Positions 1-7,315 of a stretch of 24,379 bases of DNA are shown in pieces. The position numbers were made by a program, and so were the translations under genes. The notes beneath the pieces were generated by a model. That model was given only the letters and a program-made list of their open reading frames with translations, made no database searches and was not told the DNA's origin. The DNA is taken from positions 1,029 to 25,407 of the forward strand of contig DAJV01000038.1 in the NCBI GenBank assembly GCA_002496475.1. The letters are read 5' to 3'. Position 1 is the stretch's first letter; the number at the start of each line of letters is the position of its first letter. Source of the DNA: Vulcanisaeta sp. UBA163 (GTDB taxonomy: Archaea > Thermoproteota > Thermoprotei > Thermoproteales > Thermocladiaceae).

Positions 1-1
1 C

Positions 2-265
2 GTGAATATAACGGCTAGGTTCGCCGAGAAGAAGCCGCCGGAGGGCGCCAAGGTTATTGGTAGGGGTTCGGGCATGCAGAGTACGATGGATTTCGAGATA
101 GGCTTTAGACTTGAGGAGCCGAGTCCAGGGAGGACTAGGGTTAATTGGTACTTCGATGGAAGCATAGGTGGTTTAATAGGATCAATGGGAGCCAGGGTAC
201 TAGACCCAGTGGCTCAGAGGATAGTCCAGGATAGTGTAGAGAGACTGAGACAGAAATTATCGTAA
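2..265 (+). CDS. CoxG/SRPBCC-like protein, 3' end only
   Basis: This is the C-terminal 87 residues of a protein whose start lies outside the window; the frame is open to the left edge, so the first GTG is probably internal. The sequence has the look of the CoxG (carbon monoxide dehydrogenase subunit G) branch of the SRPBCC/START fold: a strand with M-D-F-E-I-G-F, then R-V-N-W-Y-F-D-G-S-I-G-G-L-I-G-S-M-G, then a long C-terminal helix ending in ERLRQKLS. Family members bind small hydrophobic ligands or help molybdenum hydroxylases mature. No hydroxylase genes are visible here, so the role is unknown. The assignment rests on the general fold pattern and is moderately sure. Confidence 0.6.
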   Translation: MNITARFAEKKPPEGAKVIGRGSGMQSTMDFEIGFRLEEPSPGRTRVNWYFDGSIGGLIGSMGARVLDPVAQRIVQDSVERLRQKLS

Positions 266-300
266 TTAACCCAGTAATAACGGTTGTGAAAAACCTAAAA

Positions 301-310
301 ATTTATTAAC
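301..310 (+). promoter_or_regulatory. TATA box of the tuf-rps10 operon
   Basis: The AT-rich stretch ATTTATTAAC is centred about 31 nt before ATG 337 and 22 nt before TTG 328. Crenarchaeal TATA boxes sit about 26 nt before the transcription start, so the mRNA should begin just before ATG 337 with almost no leader. Confidence 0.5.
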
Positions 311-336
311 TCATTCATAACTCGGTCTTGATAGGT

Positions 337-1671
337 ATGAGCCTAATACTGAAGCCTAAGGAGTCGGCTTTACAAAAGCCGCACTTGAACCTAGCGGTTA
401 TAGGGCATGTGGACCATGGTAAATCAACGCTGGTAGGTCACCTACTGGTGATTACTGGTTATGTTGATGAGAAGGGCTTCAAGGAACTTGAGGAGCAGGC
501 CAAGAAGATGGGTAAGGAGGACTTCGTATATGCCTGGGTAACCGATAGGCTTAGGGAGGAGAGGGAGAGGGGTGTCACCATTGAGGCAATGCACGTGGGC
601 TTTGAGACGCAGAAGTACTTCATAACAATCATAGACCTGCCAGGGCACAGGGACTTCGTGAAGAACATGATAGTTGGCGCAAGCCAGGCAGACGCCGCCA
701 TGCTGGTTGTCTCAGCAAGGCCCGGCGAATTCGAGACAGGAATAGGCCCACAGGGACAGACCAGGGAGCACCTGTTCCTAGCCGCTACGTTGGGTATTAG
801 GCAGGTAATAGTTGCTGTTAATAAGATGGACGTAGTTAACTACGACCAGAAGAGGTATGAGCAGATTAAGGCGGAGATTGGTAAGTTCATGAAGTTGCTC
901 GGTTATGACCCATCTAAGATACCCTTCATACCGGTCAGTGCATTGAGGGGTGACAACATAAAGGAGAAGAGTAGCAACATGCCCTGGTACAACGGCACAA
1001 CACTGATAGAGGCGCTGGATGCCATACAACCACCACCAAGGCCAACTGATAAGCCATTCAGGATGCCAATACAAGACGTATACACAGTGACTGGGGCTGG
1101 TACAGTGGTTGTTGGTAGGATCGAGACTGGAGTATTGAAGGCTGGTGATAGGGTCGTCGTCATGCCGCCCGCTAAGGTCGGTGATGTTAGGAGTATTGAG
1201 ACACACCACATGAAGTTAGAACAGGCACAGCCAGGGGATAACGTTGGTATTAATGTGAGAGGTATTGAGAAGGATGATGTGAAGAGAGGTGACGTGATTG
1301 GTCACCTGGCTAACCCACCAACGGTTGCTGAGGAGATTGTGGCTAGATTGGCAGTGCTATGGCACCCAACGGCGGTGGGCCCTGGCTATACACCGGTGCT
1401 CCATGTGCATACGGCCACGGTGCCAGCGCAGATAATTGAAATAATCGCCAGGCTAGATCCAAGGACTGGTCAGACAGTGGAGCAGAAGCCTCAATTTGTT
1501 AAGCAGGGTGATGTTGCTGTTGTTAGATTGAAGCCTCTTAAGGATGTGGTTGTGGAGAAGTACAGTGACTTCCCGGGGCTTGGTAGGTTCGCCCTAAGGG
1601 ATATGGGCAGGACAATAGCGGCTGGGCAGATAATTGAGATTAAGCCAAAGAAGGTTGAAATTAAGGCGTGA
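337..1671 (+). CDS. tuf: Translation elongation factor EF-1A (aEF1A)
   Basis: This GTPase brings aminoacyl-tRNA to the ribosomal A site. The 444-residue product has the usual three-domain length. The G motifs are clear: GHVDHGKS at about residues 23-30, DLPGHRD as G3 and NKMD as G4. A GTP-binding domain is followed by two beta-barrel domains, with the typical archaeal stretch RSIETHHMKLEQAQPGDN in domain 2 and GRFALRDMGRTIAAGQ near the C-terminus. ATG 337 was chosen over TTG 328 because homologs start a few residues before the K-P-K segment and the TATA box fits a leaderless start. rps10 follows after 6 nt, the classic archaeal order. Nothing is odd in the gene. Confidence 0.97.
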   Translation: MSLILKPKESALQKPHLNLAVIGHVDHGKSTLVGHLLVITGYVDEKGFKELEEQAKKMGKEDFVYAWVTDRLREERERGVTIEAMHVGFETQKYFITIIDLPGHRDFVKNMIVGASQADAAMLVVSARPGEFETGIGPQGQTREHLFLAATLGIRQVIVAVNKMDVVNYDQKRYEQIKAEIGKFMKLLGYDPSKIPFIPVSALRGDNIKEKSSNMPWYNGTTLIEALDAIQPPPRPTDKPFRMPIQDVYTVTGAGTVVVGRIETGVLKAGDRVVVMPPAKVGDVRSIETHHMKLEQAQPGDNVGINVRGIEKDDVKRGDVIGHLANPPTVAEEIVARLAVLWHPTAVGPGYTPVLHVHTATVPAQIIEIIARLDPRTGQTVEQKPQFVKQGDVAVVRLKPLKDVVVEKYSDFPGLGRFALRDMGRTIAAGQIIEIKPKKVEIKA

Positions 1672-1677
1672 TGATTA

Positions 1678-1989
1678 ATGCCGAGAAAGGCGCGAATACG
1701 CATTTGGGGAACAGACAGCAAGCAGGTTGATAACCTAGCCAGTGAAATAGTGGGCGTAGCCAAGAAACTAGGCGTCAAGGTCTCAGGGCCAATACCACTA
1801 CCCAGGAGAAGATTACTGGTCACTGTTAGGAGGGCACCAAGTGGTCAGGGATATCACACATTCGATCATTGGGAGATGAGGATTTATAAGCGATTAATCG
1901 ACATAGATGCTGACGAAAGGGCCATTAGGCAGTTAATGAGGATGAGAGTCCCCGAGAACATAAAAATAGAGATAGAACTAGTTGATTAG
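1678..1989 (+). CDS. rps10: Small ribosomal subunit protein uS10
   Basis: The 103-residue protein is a component of the 30S subunit head. Recognisable features are the N-terminal strand KARIRIWGTDSKQVD, the loop GPIPLPRRRLLVTVRRAP that reaches into the subunit, and HFDHWEMR-type residues (here TFDHWEMRIYKRLIDID) before the C-terminal VPENIKIEIELVD. Length is normal for archaeal uS10. It lies 6 nt after tuf and is surely cotranscribed with it. Confidence 0.96.
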   Translation: MPRKARIRIWGTDSKQVDNLASEIVGVAKKLGVKVSGPIPLPRRRLLVTVRRAPSGQGYHTFDHWEMRIYKRLIDIDADERAIRQLMRMRVPENIKIEIELVD

Positions 1990-2297
1990 TATTCCTTCTC
2001 AGGAAGGACTTAACCTCTCCAAAATTCAAACCCGACCAATCCATATTCATTCAATTATTGCAAAACCATTTAATAATTTCAGCCCTCAGCCTATCGTCAT
2101 AGCGAAGTGCTAAGCGGGCTCTAATCTCATCATCTACTTAACTATGTACTAAAGGTAAAAAGTCTTTTCCCGAATAATAGGTTTGTGTTAATAAGTACAT
2201 TCTTCGTTATTCATGTAGAACCGATTCTTCATCACTCAGTGAACTCGGTATTCATCAATCGTAATCCTTTTATGGCTTCTCATATTATTGCCTTTAT
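1990..2297. other. 308-nt gap between rps10 and the M16 genes
   Basis: No intact gene is seen. Just after the rps10 stop there is a short hairpin, TTCCT (1992-1996) against AGGAA (2001-2005) with a 4-nt loop; no T-run follows, so it is only a weak terminator candidate. On the minus strand 2051-2137 reads as 28 codons of protein-like sequence ending in a TGA, but it is preceded by an in-frame TAA and has no start codon, so it is at most a relic. The right end holds the M16 promoter. Confidence 0.5.
2266..2275 (+). promoter_or_regulatory. TATA box of the M16 gene pair
   Basis: CCTTTTATGG is centred about 27 nt before ATG 2298, as expected for a leaderless crenarchaeal transcript. Confidence 0.5.
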
Positions 2298-3542
2298 ATG
2301 GTGAGGCTGTTTAGGTTAGGTAATGGATTAACGGTAATTACCCACTACATGCCTGTTAATGTTATTGCAATTTATGCCCTCTACAATGTTGGTGCAAAGA
2401 ATGAGTATCCAGGCATATTCGGAGGCTCACACTTAGTTGAGCACATGCTCTTTAGGAGGATTGAGGGCTTGAAAGGTAGCGTTGATGAGCTCGTGGAAGG
2501 CGTTGGTGGATACTTCAATGGGTTCACGAATTACGACTATACAGCTTACGTTGAGGTCCTGCCCATTGAGCATGCCGAGTTAGGTTTTGAGATTGAGAGC
2601 AAGAGAATGACTAACGCGGTGTTTGACCCAGAAGAGTTTGAGCTGGAGAGGAGGATTGTACTTAGTGAGTTTGACATGAATGAGAATGACCCAGACTTTA
2701 GGCTTATGTATAGGGCATCAATGATTGCCTGGGACACGCACCCATACCGCTATGCGGTCATTGGGTTGAGGAGTGACTTGAATAAGGTCTCTAGGGATGA
2801 GTTGTATAGGTATTATAGGCGTTACTACAATCCAGGCAATGTGGTATTGGTTATAGTCGGTGGGTTAAGTGAGGACAAGGCGGCGGATCTGGTAAATAGG
2901 TACTTCAGTAATATAGAACCTGGTGTTGGATCGGGGGTCATAAGTCCTTGGGATGATGGATTTCAGGGAAAGGCAATGATCGAACTAAAAGCATTAAGCA
3001 GCGAGACCTCCAGGTCACTAATTGCATTTAAAGTTCCTGGGGCATACAATACCGAGGAACTAGGGAGGTTAATATTGATGGATTTTGTGGTTTCCGGCGA
3101 TAGGTCATTTGCATATGGCTTAACCAGTAGGGAGCCCATGGCTGTGCCTAGATCAGCAAGACTCTACAGGCTTGTTGAGGAGGGGTTGGGTGATGCTATT
3201 TATAGTTATTACGAGGTAACTTACATGAATAATCTATACTCAATAATTGTTTATAACGTTAAGGATCCCGATAAGGTGATTACGAGGGTTGAGGAATTAA
3301 TAATGGAAAGACCGAGCAATGATGAGTTGAGTTTTGCGAGGGAAAGGATAATGGCTAGGCTATCATTCTCCATGGACTCACCAAGTAAGTTGGCCCAGGT
3401 ATATGGATTATCTCAATTATTCATGAATGACCCAGGTAAATTAACCTCCGTGATTGAGGGAGCCACGAAATTAGGCACTAATGATTATGCAGAGTTTGTG
3501 AATAAGGTATTAAAGACGTCAATATCTGTGATCTACAGGTGA
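2298..3542 (+). CDS. M16-family zinc peptidase, catalytic subunit
   Basis: Peptidase of the M16 (pitrilysin / mitochondrial processing peptidase) family, 414 residues. The inverted zinc motif HLVEH lies at residues 45-49 (His45, Glu48 and His49), and the likely third zinc ligand is Glu124 in the segment ERRIVLSEF, about 75 residues downstream as in the family. The short substrate-binding C-terminal half follows. No signal peptide or membrane segment is seen, so it is probably cytoplasmic. The gene overlaps the next one, which encodes the non-catalytic half. The two together match the two-chain organisation of bacterial M16C proteins and of mitochondrial processing peptidase. The substrate is unknown. 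Confidence 0.88.
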   Translation: MVRLFRLGNGLTVITHYMPVNVIAIYALYNVGAKNEYPGIFGGSHLVEHMLFRRIEGLKGSVDELVEGVGGYFNGFTNYDYTAYVEVLPIEHAELGFEIESKRMTNAVFDPEEFELERRIVLSEFDMNENDPDFRLMYRASMIAWDTHPYRYAVIGLRSDLNKVSRDELYRYYRRYYNPGNVVLVIVGGLSEDKAADLVNRYFSNIEPGVGSGVISPWDDGFQGKAMIELKALSSETSRSLIAFKVPGAYNTEELGRLILMDFVVSGDRSFAYGLTSREPMAVPRSARLYRLVEEGLGDAIYSYYEVTYMNNLYSIIVYNVKDPDKVITRVEELIMERPSNDELSFARERIMARLSFSMDSPSKLAQVYGLSQLFMNDPGKLTSVIEGATKLGTNDYAEFVNKVLKTSISVIYR

Positions 3543-4654
3543 TGGTAATGGTAAATAAATTGTTCATTAATTCACCAGTTAAGGATGTAATAATGCTCGA
3601 TATTAAACTAAACCTAGGTTCATTACAGGAACCTCACCCTGGTATTGCGAATGTTTTAATGCCATTATGGAGGATGAGTAATTACGCTAAGGAATTAGAG
3701 AGGATTGGCGCATCATTCTCATTTGAGAAGGGACTAGATGCACTAGCACTTAGGGTTAAGAGTAGGTACTCAATCATCAATAAGGTTATGAAGCTCATTG
3801 AGGAAATGCTCCTAACCCCAGTCATTGATAGACTTAGTGATGCCATTAGGGAGGCAAGGACAAGCATAGGTATTAATAGGGAGGATACTGCGGTCAGGTC
3901 AGTCGCTGAGGCGTTGAGGATACTGTTTGGTGACCACCCATACTCTAGGCATCCGCTTGCCTATGATTATAAAATCAATTATGTGACAAGGGATGATGTT
4001 AAAAACGCCATTGATGCACTGAGGGTATTATCATTAACTGCCGTAGCCCCCGAGGATACCGTGGATATTAACCTGCCATACGCAAACTACGTCAAGGTAC
4101 CCATCAGTAGGTTTGGAAGTGGTGATGTTGATATTAAACTTGAGGGCAAGGTGCAGGCCACAATAACCATTGCATACCCAAGCTATGAAATTACAAATCT
4201 AGAGGGCTCCTTTAGGGTTACCGTGATGAATACCGTGCTCGGGGGCATGGGCTTAATATCACGGCTTTACAGGAAGGTTAGGGTAGAGAAGGGGTTAGCC
4301 TACTATGCCTACTCCATGTATTGGCCGTTGGGTAGTTCAGGGATACTCATCGCAATGGCTGGTGTGCGTAGGGATACCCTTAAGGAGGCCCTCGATGTTA
4401 TGCTTAACACAATAAGCGACCTAACGATTTCAGAGGAAGAGTTAAGCATGGCTGTTAAGAATAGGGTGGGTAGGCTTAAGGTTACTGGTGAGTCGCCTGA
4501 GGGCTCAGCAATGCTTTACTCAGTAATACCGACCTATGGCTTACCCACTGATTATTACGATAAATACATTAATTACATAAGTAGGTTGAGGCCCGAGGAT
4601 GTGTCAAGGGAATTGAGGAATTTATCAAAACAAGTCATCGCCGTGGTTGGCTAA
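3542..4654 (+). CDS. M16-family protein without zinc motif (partner subunit)
   Basis: This protein of about 370 residues has the M16 fold but no HxxEH: the corresponding N-terminal place reads LQEPHPGIANVLMPLW. The C-terminal half keeps the family pattern, with GGMGLISRLYRKVRVEKGLAYYAYS containing the Arg/Tyr substrate-binding region. It is therefore probably the non-catalytic partner of the preceding peptidase. ATG 3542 overlaps the upstream TGA by one base (TGATG), which favours it as a coupled start. GTG 3539 and ATG 3548 are alternatives. In family pairs the inactive chain helps form the substrate chamber; that role is inferred here. Confidence 0.82.
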   Translation: MVMVNKLFINSPVKDVIMLDIKLNLGSLQEPHPGIANVLMPLWRMSNYAKELERIGASFSFEKGLDALALRVKSRYSIINKVMKLIEEMLLTPVIDRLSDAIREARTSIGINREDTAVRSVAEALRILFGDHPYSRHPLAYDYKINYVTRDDVKNAIDALRVLSLTAVAPEDTVDINLPYANYVKVPISRFGSGDVDIKLEGKVQATITIAYPSYEITNLEGSFRVTVMNTVLGGMGLISRLYRKVRVEKGLAYYAYSMYWPLGSSGILIAMAGVRRDTLKEALDVMLNTISDLTISEEELSMAVKNRVGRLKVTGESPEGSAMLYSVIPTYGLPTDYYDKYINYISRLRPEDVSRELRNLSKQVIAVVG

Positions 4655-4720
4655 TTATAACGCATCTAAGGCGTACTTAAAGTCTCGCCTTTCAAGGTAG
4701 GACGACCCACTTAGGGTAAG

Positions 4721-4730
4721 GCTTATTAAT
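4721..4730 (+). promoter_or_regulatory. TATA box of argG
   Basis: GCTTATTAAT is centred about 26 nt before GTG 4751, so a leaderless mRNA would begin at or next to that GTG. The same 11-mer GGCTTATTAAT recurs at 7160-7170. Confidence 0.5.
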
Positions 4731-4750
4731 ACATAGGGCTTAGAATGATC

Positions 4751-5964
4751 GTGAATTCCTTAAACCGGTACTTAGGAAACCAAGTAAAATTGCGCTCGCT
4801 TACTCAGGGGGTCTCGATACCACAGTAGCCATTCACTGGCTCAAGGAGAGGTTTAATGCCGAGGTTATAACGGTTACGGTGGATGTTGGGCAGGATGATG
4901 ATTTCAAGGACATTGAGGAGAGGGCGTATAATACCGGAGCCATTAAGCACTACACCATTGATGCAAAGAGGGATTTTGCCGAGGGGCCCATAGCAATGGC
5001 AATAATGACCAACGCCCTTTATGAGGATAAGTACCCACTGGGGACTGCACTGGCTAGACCATTAATTGCTGAGAAAATCATTGAGGTGGCTAAAAGGGAG
5101 GGTTGCGATGCCGTGGCTCATGGATCCACGTCCAAGGGCAATGACCAAGTCAGGTTCAATGAGGCATTGATGGCGTTGGCGTCGGACCTCATGATAATAG
5201 AGCCAGCGAAGATCTGGGAAATGAATAGGGCTGAGGAGGTTGAGTATGCCAGGAAACACGGCATACCAATACCCAATATACATAGTAGGTTTAGTATTGA
5301 TGATAATCTGTGGTCAAGGAGCATAGAGGGCCATGAAACTGATGACCCTAGTGCTGAAGTCCCTGAGGACGCCTTCAAGTGGACGGTACCACCTGAGAAG
5401 GTCAGCGAACCATTGATTCTTGAGATTGAGTTTAGGAAGGGCCTGCCCGTGGCTGTCAATGGCGAGAAGATGGACCTTGTCAGCTTGATATCACTCCTTA
5501 ATAAGGTGGTTGGTGCGCATGGTTTCGGTAGGATTGATCACATTGAGAATAGGGTTGTTGGTTTTAAGTCCAGGGAGGTCTACGAGGCGCCAGCCGCATT
5601 AACACTTATTGAGACACATAGGGACTTGGAGAAACTAGTCTATACGCCACTTGAGTATAGGTTCAAGAGGTTTGTCGATCAGGAATGGACTGACCTGGTT
5701 TATGGTGGTTTATGGCATGAGCCACTGCGTGAGGAACTTAGCGAATTCACAAAGTCCATGAATAGGTGGGTTGATGGTGTAGTTAAGGTTAAGGTTTTTG
5801 GCGGCTTAACGATCATTGGTAGGGAGAGCCCATACGCAAGCTATAGTAAGGACCTTGTTGACTACGTCAGTGGTTGGTACCCAAGTGAGGAGGAGGCCAG
5901 GGGCTTCATAAGGATGCACGTACTACACTCACTAACAGCCTATAGGGCTAGGCATAAGGCCTAG
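4751..5964 (+). CDS. argG: Argininosuccinate synthase with apparent 1-nt frameshift at codon 4-5
   Basis: ArgG joins citrulline and aspartate with ATP. The pyrophosphatase loop AYSGGLDTT (4798-4824), then VDVGQDDDF, HGSTSKGNDQVRFN, the typical SIDDNLWSRSIEGHETDDP segment and the C-terminal synthase domain are all present. The problem is the start. The conserved frame opens after a TAG at 4741-4743 and contains no ATG, GTG or TTG until GTG 4879, which lies past the ATP loop. The well-placed leaderless GTG 4751 (MNSL...) is in another frame. One extra base in the AAA run at 4762-4764, or a -1 shift there, joins it to KPVLRKPSK and gives about 404 residues, the normal ArgG length. This is a true frameshift, a recoding site or a sequence error. 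Confidence 0.9.
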
Positions 5965-5981
5965 GGAGGCAGAGGCTATTG

Positions 5982-5989
5982 TTAAAAAG
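5982..5989 (+). promoter_or_regulatory. TATA box of the MetE-like gene
   Basis: TTAAAAAG is centred about 27 nt before ATG 6013, supporting a leaderless start there and transcription separate from argG. Confidence 0.45.
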
Positions 5990-6012
5990 TCCTCAGTTAA
6001 AAATACATCAAT

Positions 6013-7119
6013 ATGGGCTCCTCAGAGGTCAGGACTACGCATGTGGGTAGTTTACCAAGGCCGTCAAACCTAGCTCCTCAGGACCTAGACAGGGCCATTG
6101 AGGACGTGGTCAGGATGCAGGTTGAGATTGGGCTTGATGAGGTTAATGATGGTGAGTATAGGCGTCAGTCATTCATCAGTGACTTAACGGAGCTGCCAGG
6201 TTTTGGCACCACAGAACTTTATTGGGAGAATTCAGCTGGCGATAGGAGGTTCATACCCGTAATACTAAAGACCATTGAGTACGACCCAAACAAACCAATA
6301 CTGGCTAGGGAAGTTGAGGGAATCAAGAGGGCCCTTGAGAAGATCGGCGTTATGAGGAGGATTAAGGTGACAATACTCGCACCAAGTTTTATGGCCAGGG
6401 TTTACCCAGACCCAGACTGGATACCAGCAAGGCCTAGGGAACTCATTGATAAGTACCGCCAACAGGTTAGGCAGTATTACCCAACAATTGATGATTACCT
6501 GGATGATGTTAAGAGGATAATAATTAATGAAGTCAGGGCTGCGCTTGACGCCGGCGCTGACGTTATTCAATTTGATGCACCAGATATACTGCAATTCGAT
6601 GTTTACGGTGAGTATAACCCGGATAAGAGTAAGGCTAGGGGGCGCGTTGGGAGGGCCGTGGAGTTAAACAATGAGGTTCTCTCTAAGTTACCTGCCAAGC
6701 ACCTTGAGGTTCACTCCTGCTGGGGAAACTTCAATAACTCCCAATTCAACACACTTGGTCATTATGACGATGCATTGCCCGAACTCTATGACTTGAAGGC
6801 GGGTATTCTCGGGCCCTTTGAGGTCTTTGATGGTATTAGGGATTTTGAGGAACTAAGGTATTTTAAGCAATACGCGGTACCCAAGGACAAGAAGCTGGCG
6901 CTTGGCATAGTTAGTGTTAAATCAAGGAACGTGGAACCGGTGGAAGTAATTAGGAAAAGGTACGAGGCAGCCCTGGAAATCGTCAATGGAGACCCAAACA
7001 AACTAATCATAGCGCCAGGATGTGGATTCGCATCAAGCGCAACAAACCCGGTGCAGACCCCCGAGTCCGCACGACGTAAATTAAGAAATATGGTACTCGC
7101 GGTAAAGGTTTCTCAATAA
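6013..7119 (+). CDS. MetE-like (cobalamin-independent methionine synthase C-terminal) methyltransferase
   Basis: The 368-residue protein matches the catalytic barrel of cobalamin-independent methionine synthase without the N-terminal half found in bacterial MetE, as is usual in archaea. The start TTHVGSLPRP and the pattern GLDEVNDGEYRR are typical. Zinc ligands can be seen as His234 and Cys236 (EVHSCWGN), a Glu near residue 270 (GPFEVFDG) and Cys337 (APGCGF). Such enzymes move a methyl group onto homocysteine; archaeal short forms may take it from a corrinoid or a folate-like donor. The same barrel also serves other thiol alkyl transfers, so the substrate is not certain. It sits between argG and argH with its own promoter and has no obvious arginine role. 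Confidence 0.8.
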   Translation: MGSSEVRTTHVGSLPRPSNLAPQDLDRAIEDVVRMQVEIGLDEVNDGEYRRQSFISDLTELPGFGTTELYWENSAGDRRFIPVILKTIEYDPNKPILAREVEGIKRALEKIGVMRRIKVTILAPSFMARVYPDPDWIPARPRELIDKYRQQVRQYYPTIDDYLDDVKRIIINEVRAALDAGADVIQFDAPDILQFDVYGEYNPDKSKARGRVGRAVELNNEVLSKLPAKHLEVHSCWGNFNNSQFNTLGHYDDALPELYDLKAGILGPFEVFDGIRDFEELRYFKQYAVPKDKKLALGIVSVKSRNVEPVEVIRKRYEAALEIVNGDPNKLIIAPGCGFASSATNPVQTPESARRKLRNMVLAVKVSQ

Positions 7120-7147
7120 TCTTTTCTCATTGCTAAAAACATGTTAA

Positions 7148-7282
7148 AACACTAGGATAGGCTTATTAATCCTCATCTTCAGCAGGGATCAGTATAATGA
7201 ACCCGTCCCTGAAAGGCCCTTGATCCCTATGAGGGATTACGAAGCCGCCAGGAGGGATGCTCTACGTGGCATTGGTCAATGA
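7148..7282 (+). other. Structured leader or short ORF region upstream of argH
   Basis: This stretch has a TATA-like GGCTTATTAAT (7160-7170). It is followed by AGGGATCA (7184-7191) complementary to TGATCCCT (7221-7228). The same ATCCCT (7223-7228) can instead pair with AGGGAT (7232-7237) across a 3-nt loop, and AGGGAT recurs at 7253-7258. Two short ORFs are present: MNPSLKGP (7197-7223) and a 17-codon ORF (7229-7282) with four Arg codons. The frame of the latter is open back to 7148 but has no good early start. argH has its own TATA box downstream, so whether this region is on the argH mRNA is unknown. It may also be a gene relic. Confidence 0.35.
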
Positions 7283-7284
7283 AA

Positions 7285-7295
7285 TCCTTAAAACG
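7285..7295 (+). promoter_or_regulatory. TATA box of argH
   Basis: TCCTTAAAACG is centred about 26 nt before GTG 7316, which supports that GTG as a leaderless start. Confidence 0.5.
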
Positions 7296-7315
7296 TAATC
7301 CAGGTCTTAATCTCC

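Noticed and set aside
328..336. TTG 328 as the tuf start
   Set aside because: ATG 337 fits homolog length and the TATA spacing better.
778..1209. 143-codon open frame on the minus strand inside tuf
   Set aside because: It is a shadow of the highly conserved EF-1A gene; no family pattern, and the composition is odd for a protein.
4879..5964. GTG 4879 as the start of argG
   Set aside because: It would remove the ATP-binding loop AYSGGLDTT, which is encoded in frame just upstream.
7195..7240. Box C/D guide RNA before argH
   Set aside because: A CTGA is present but no proper C box and no second box pair at the usual distance.
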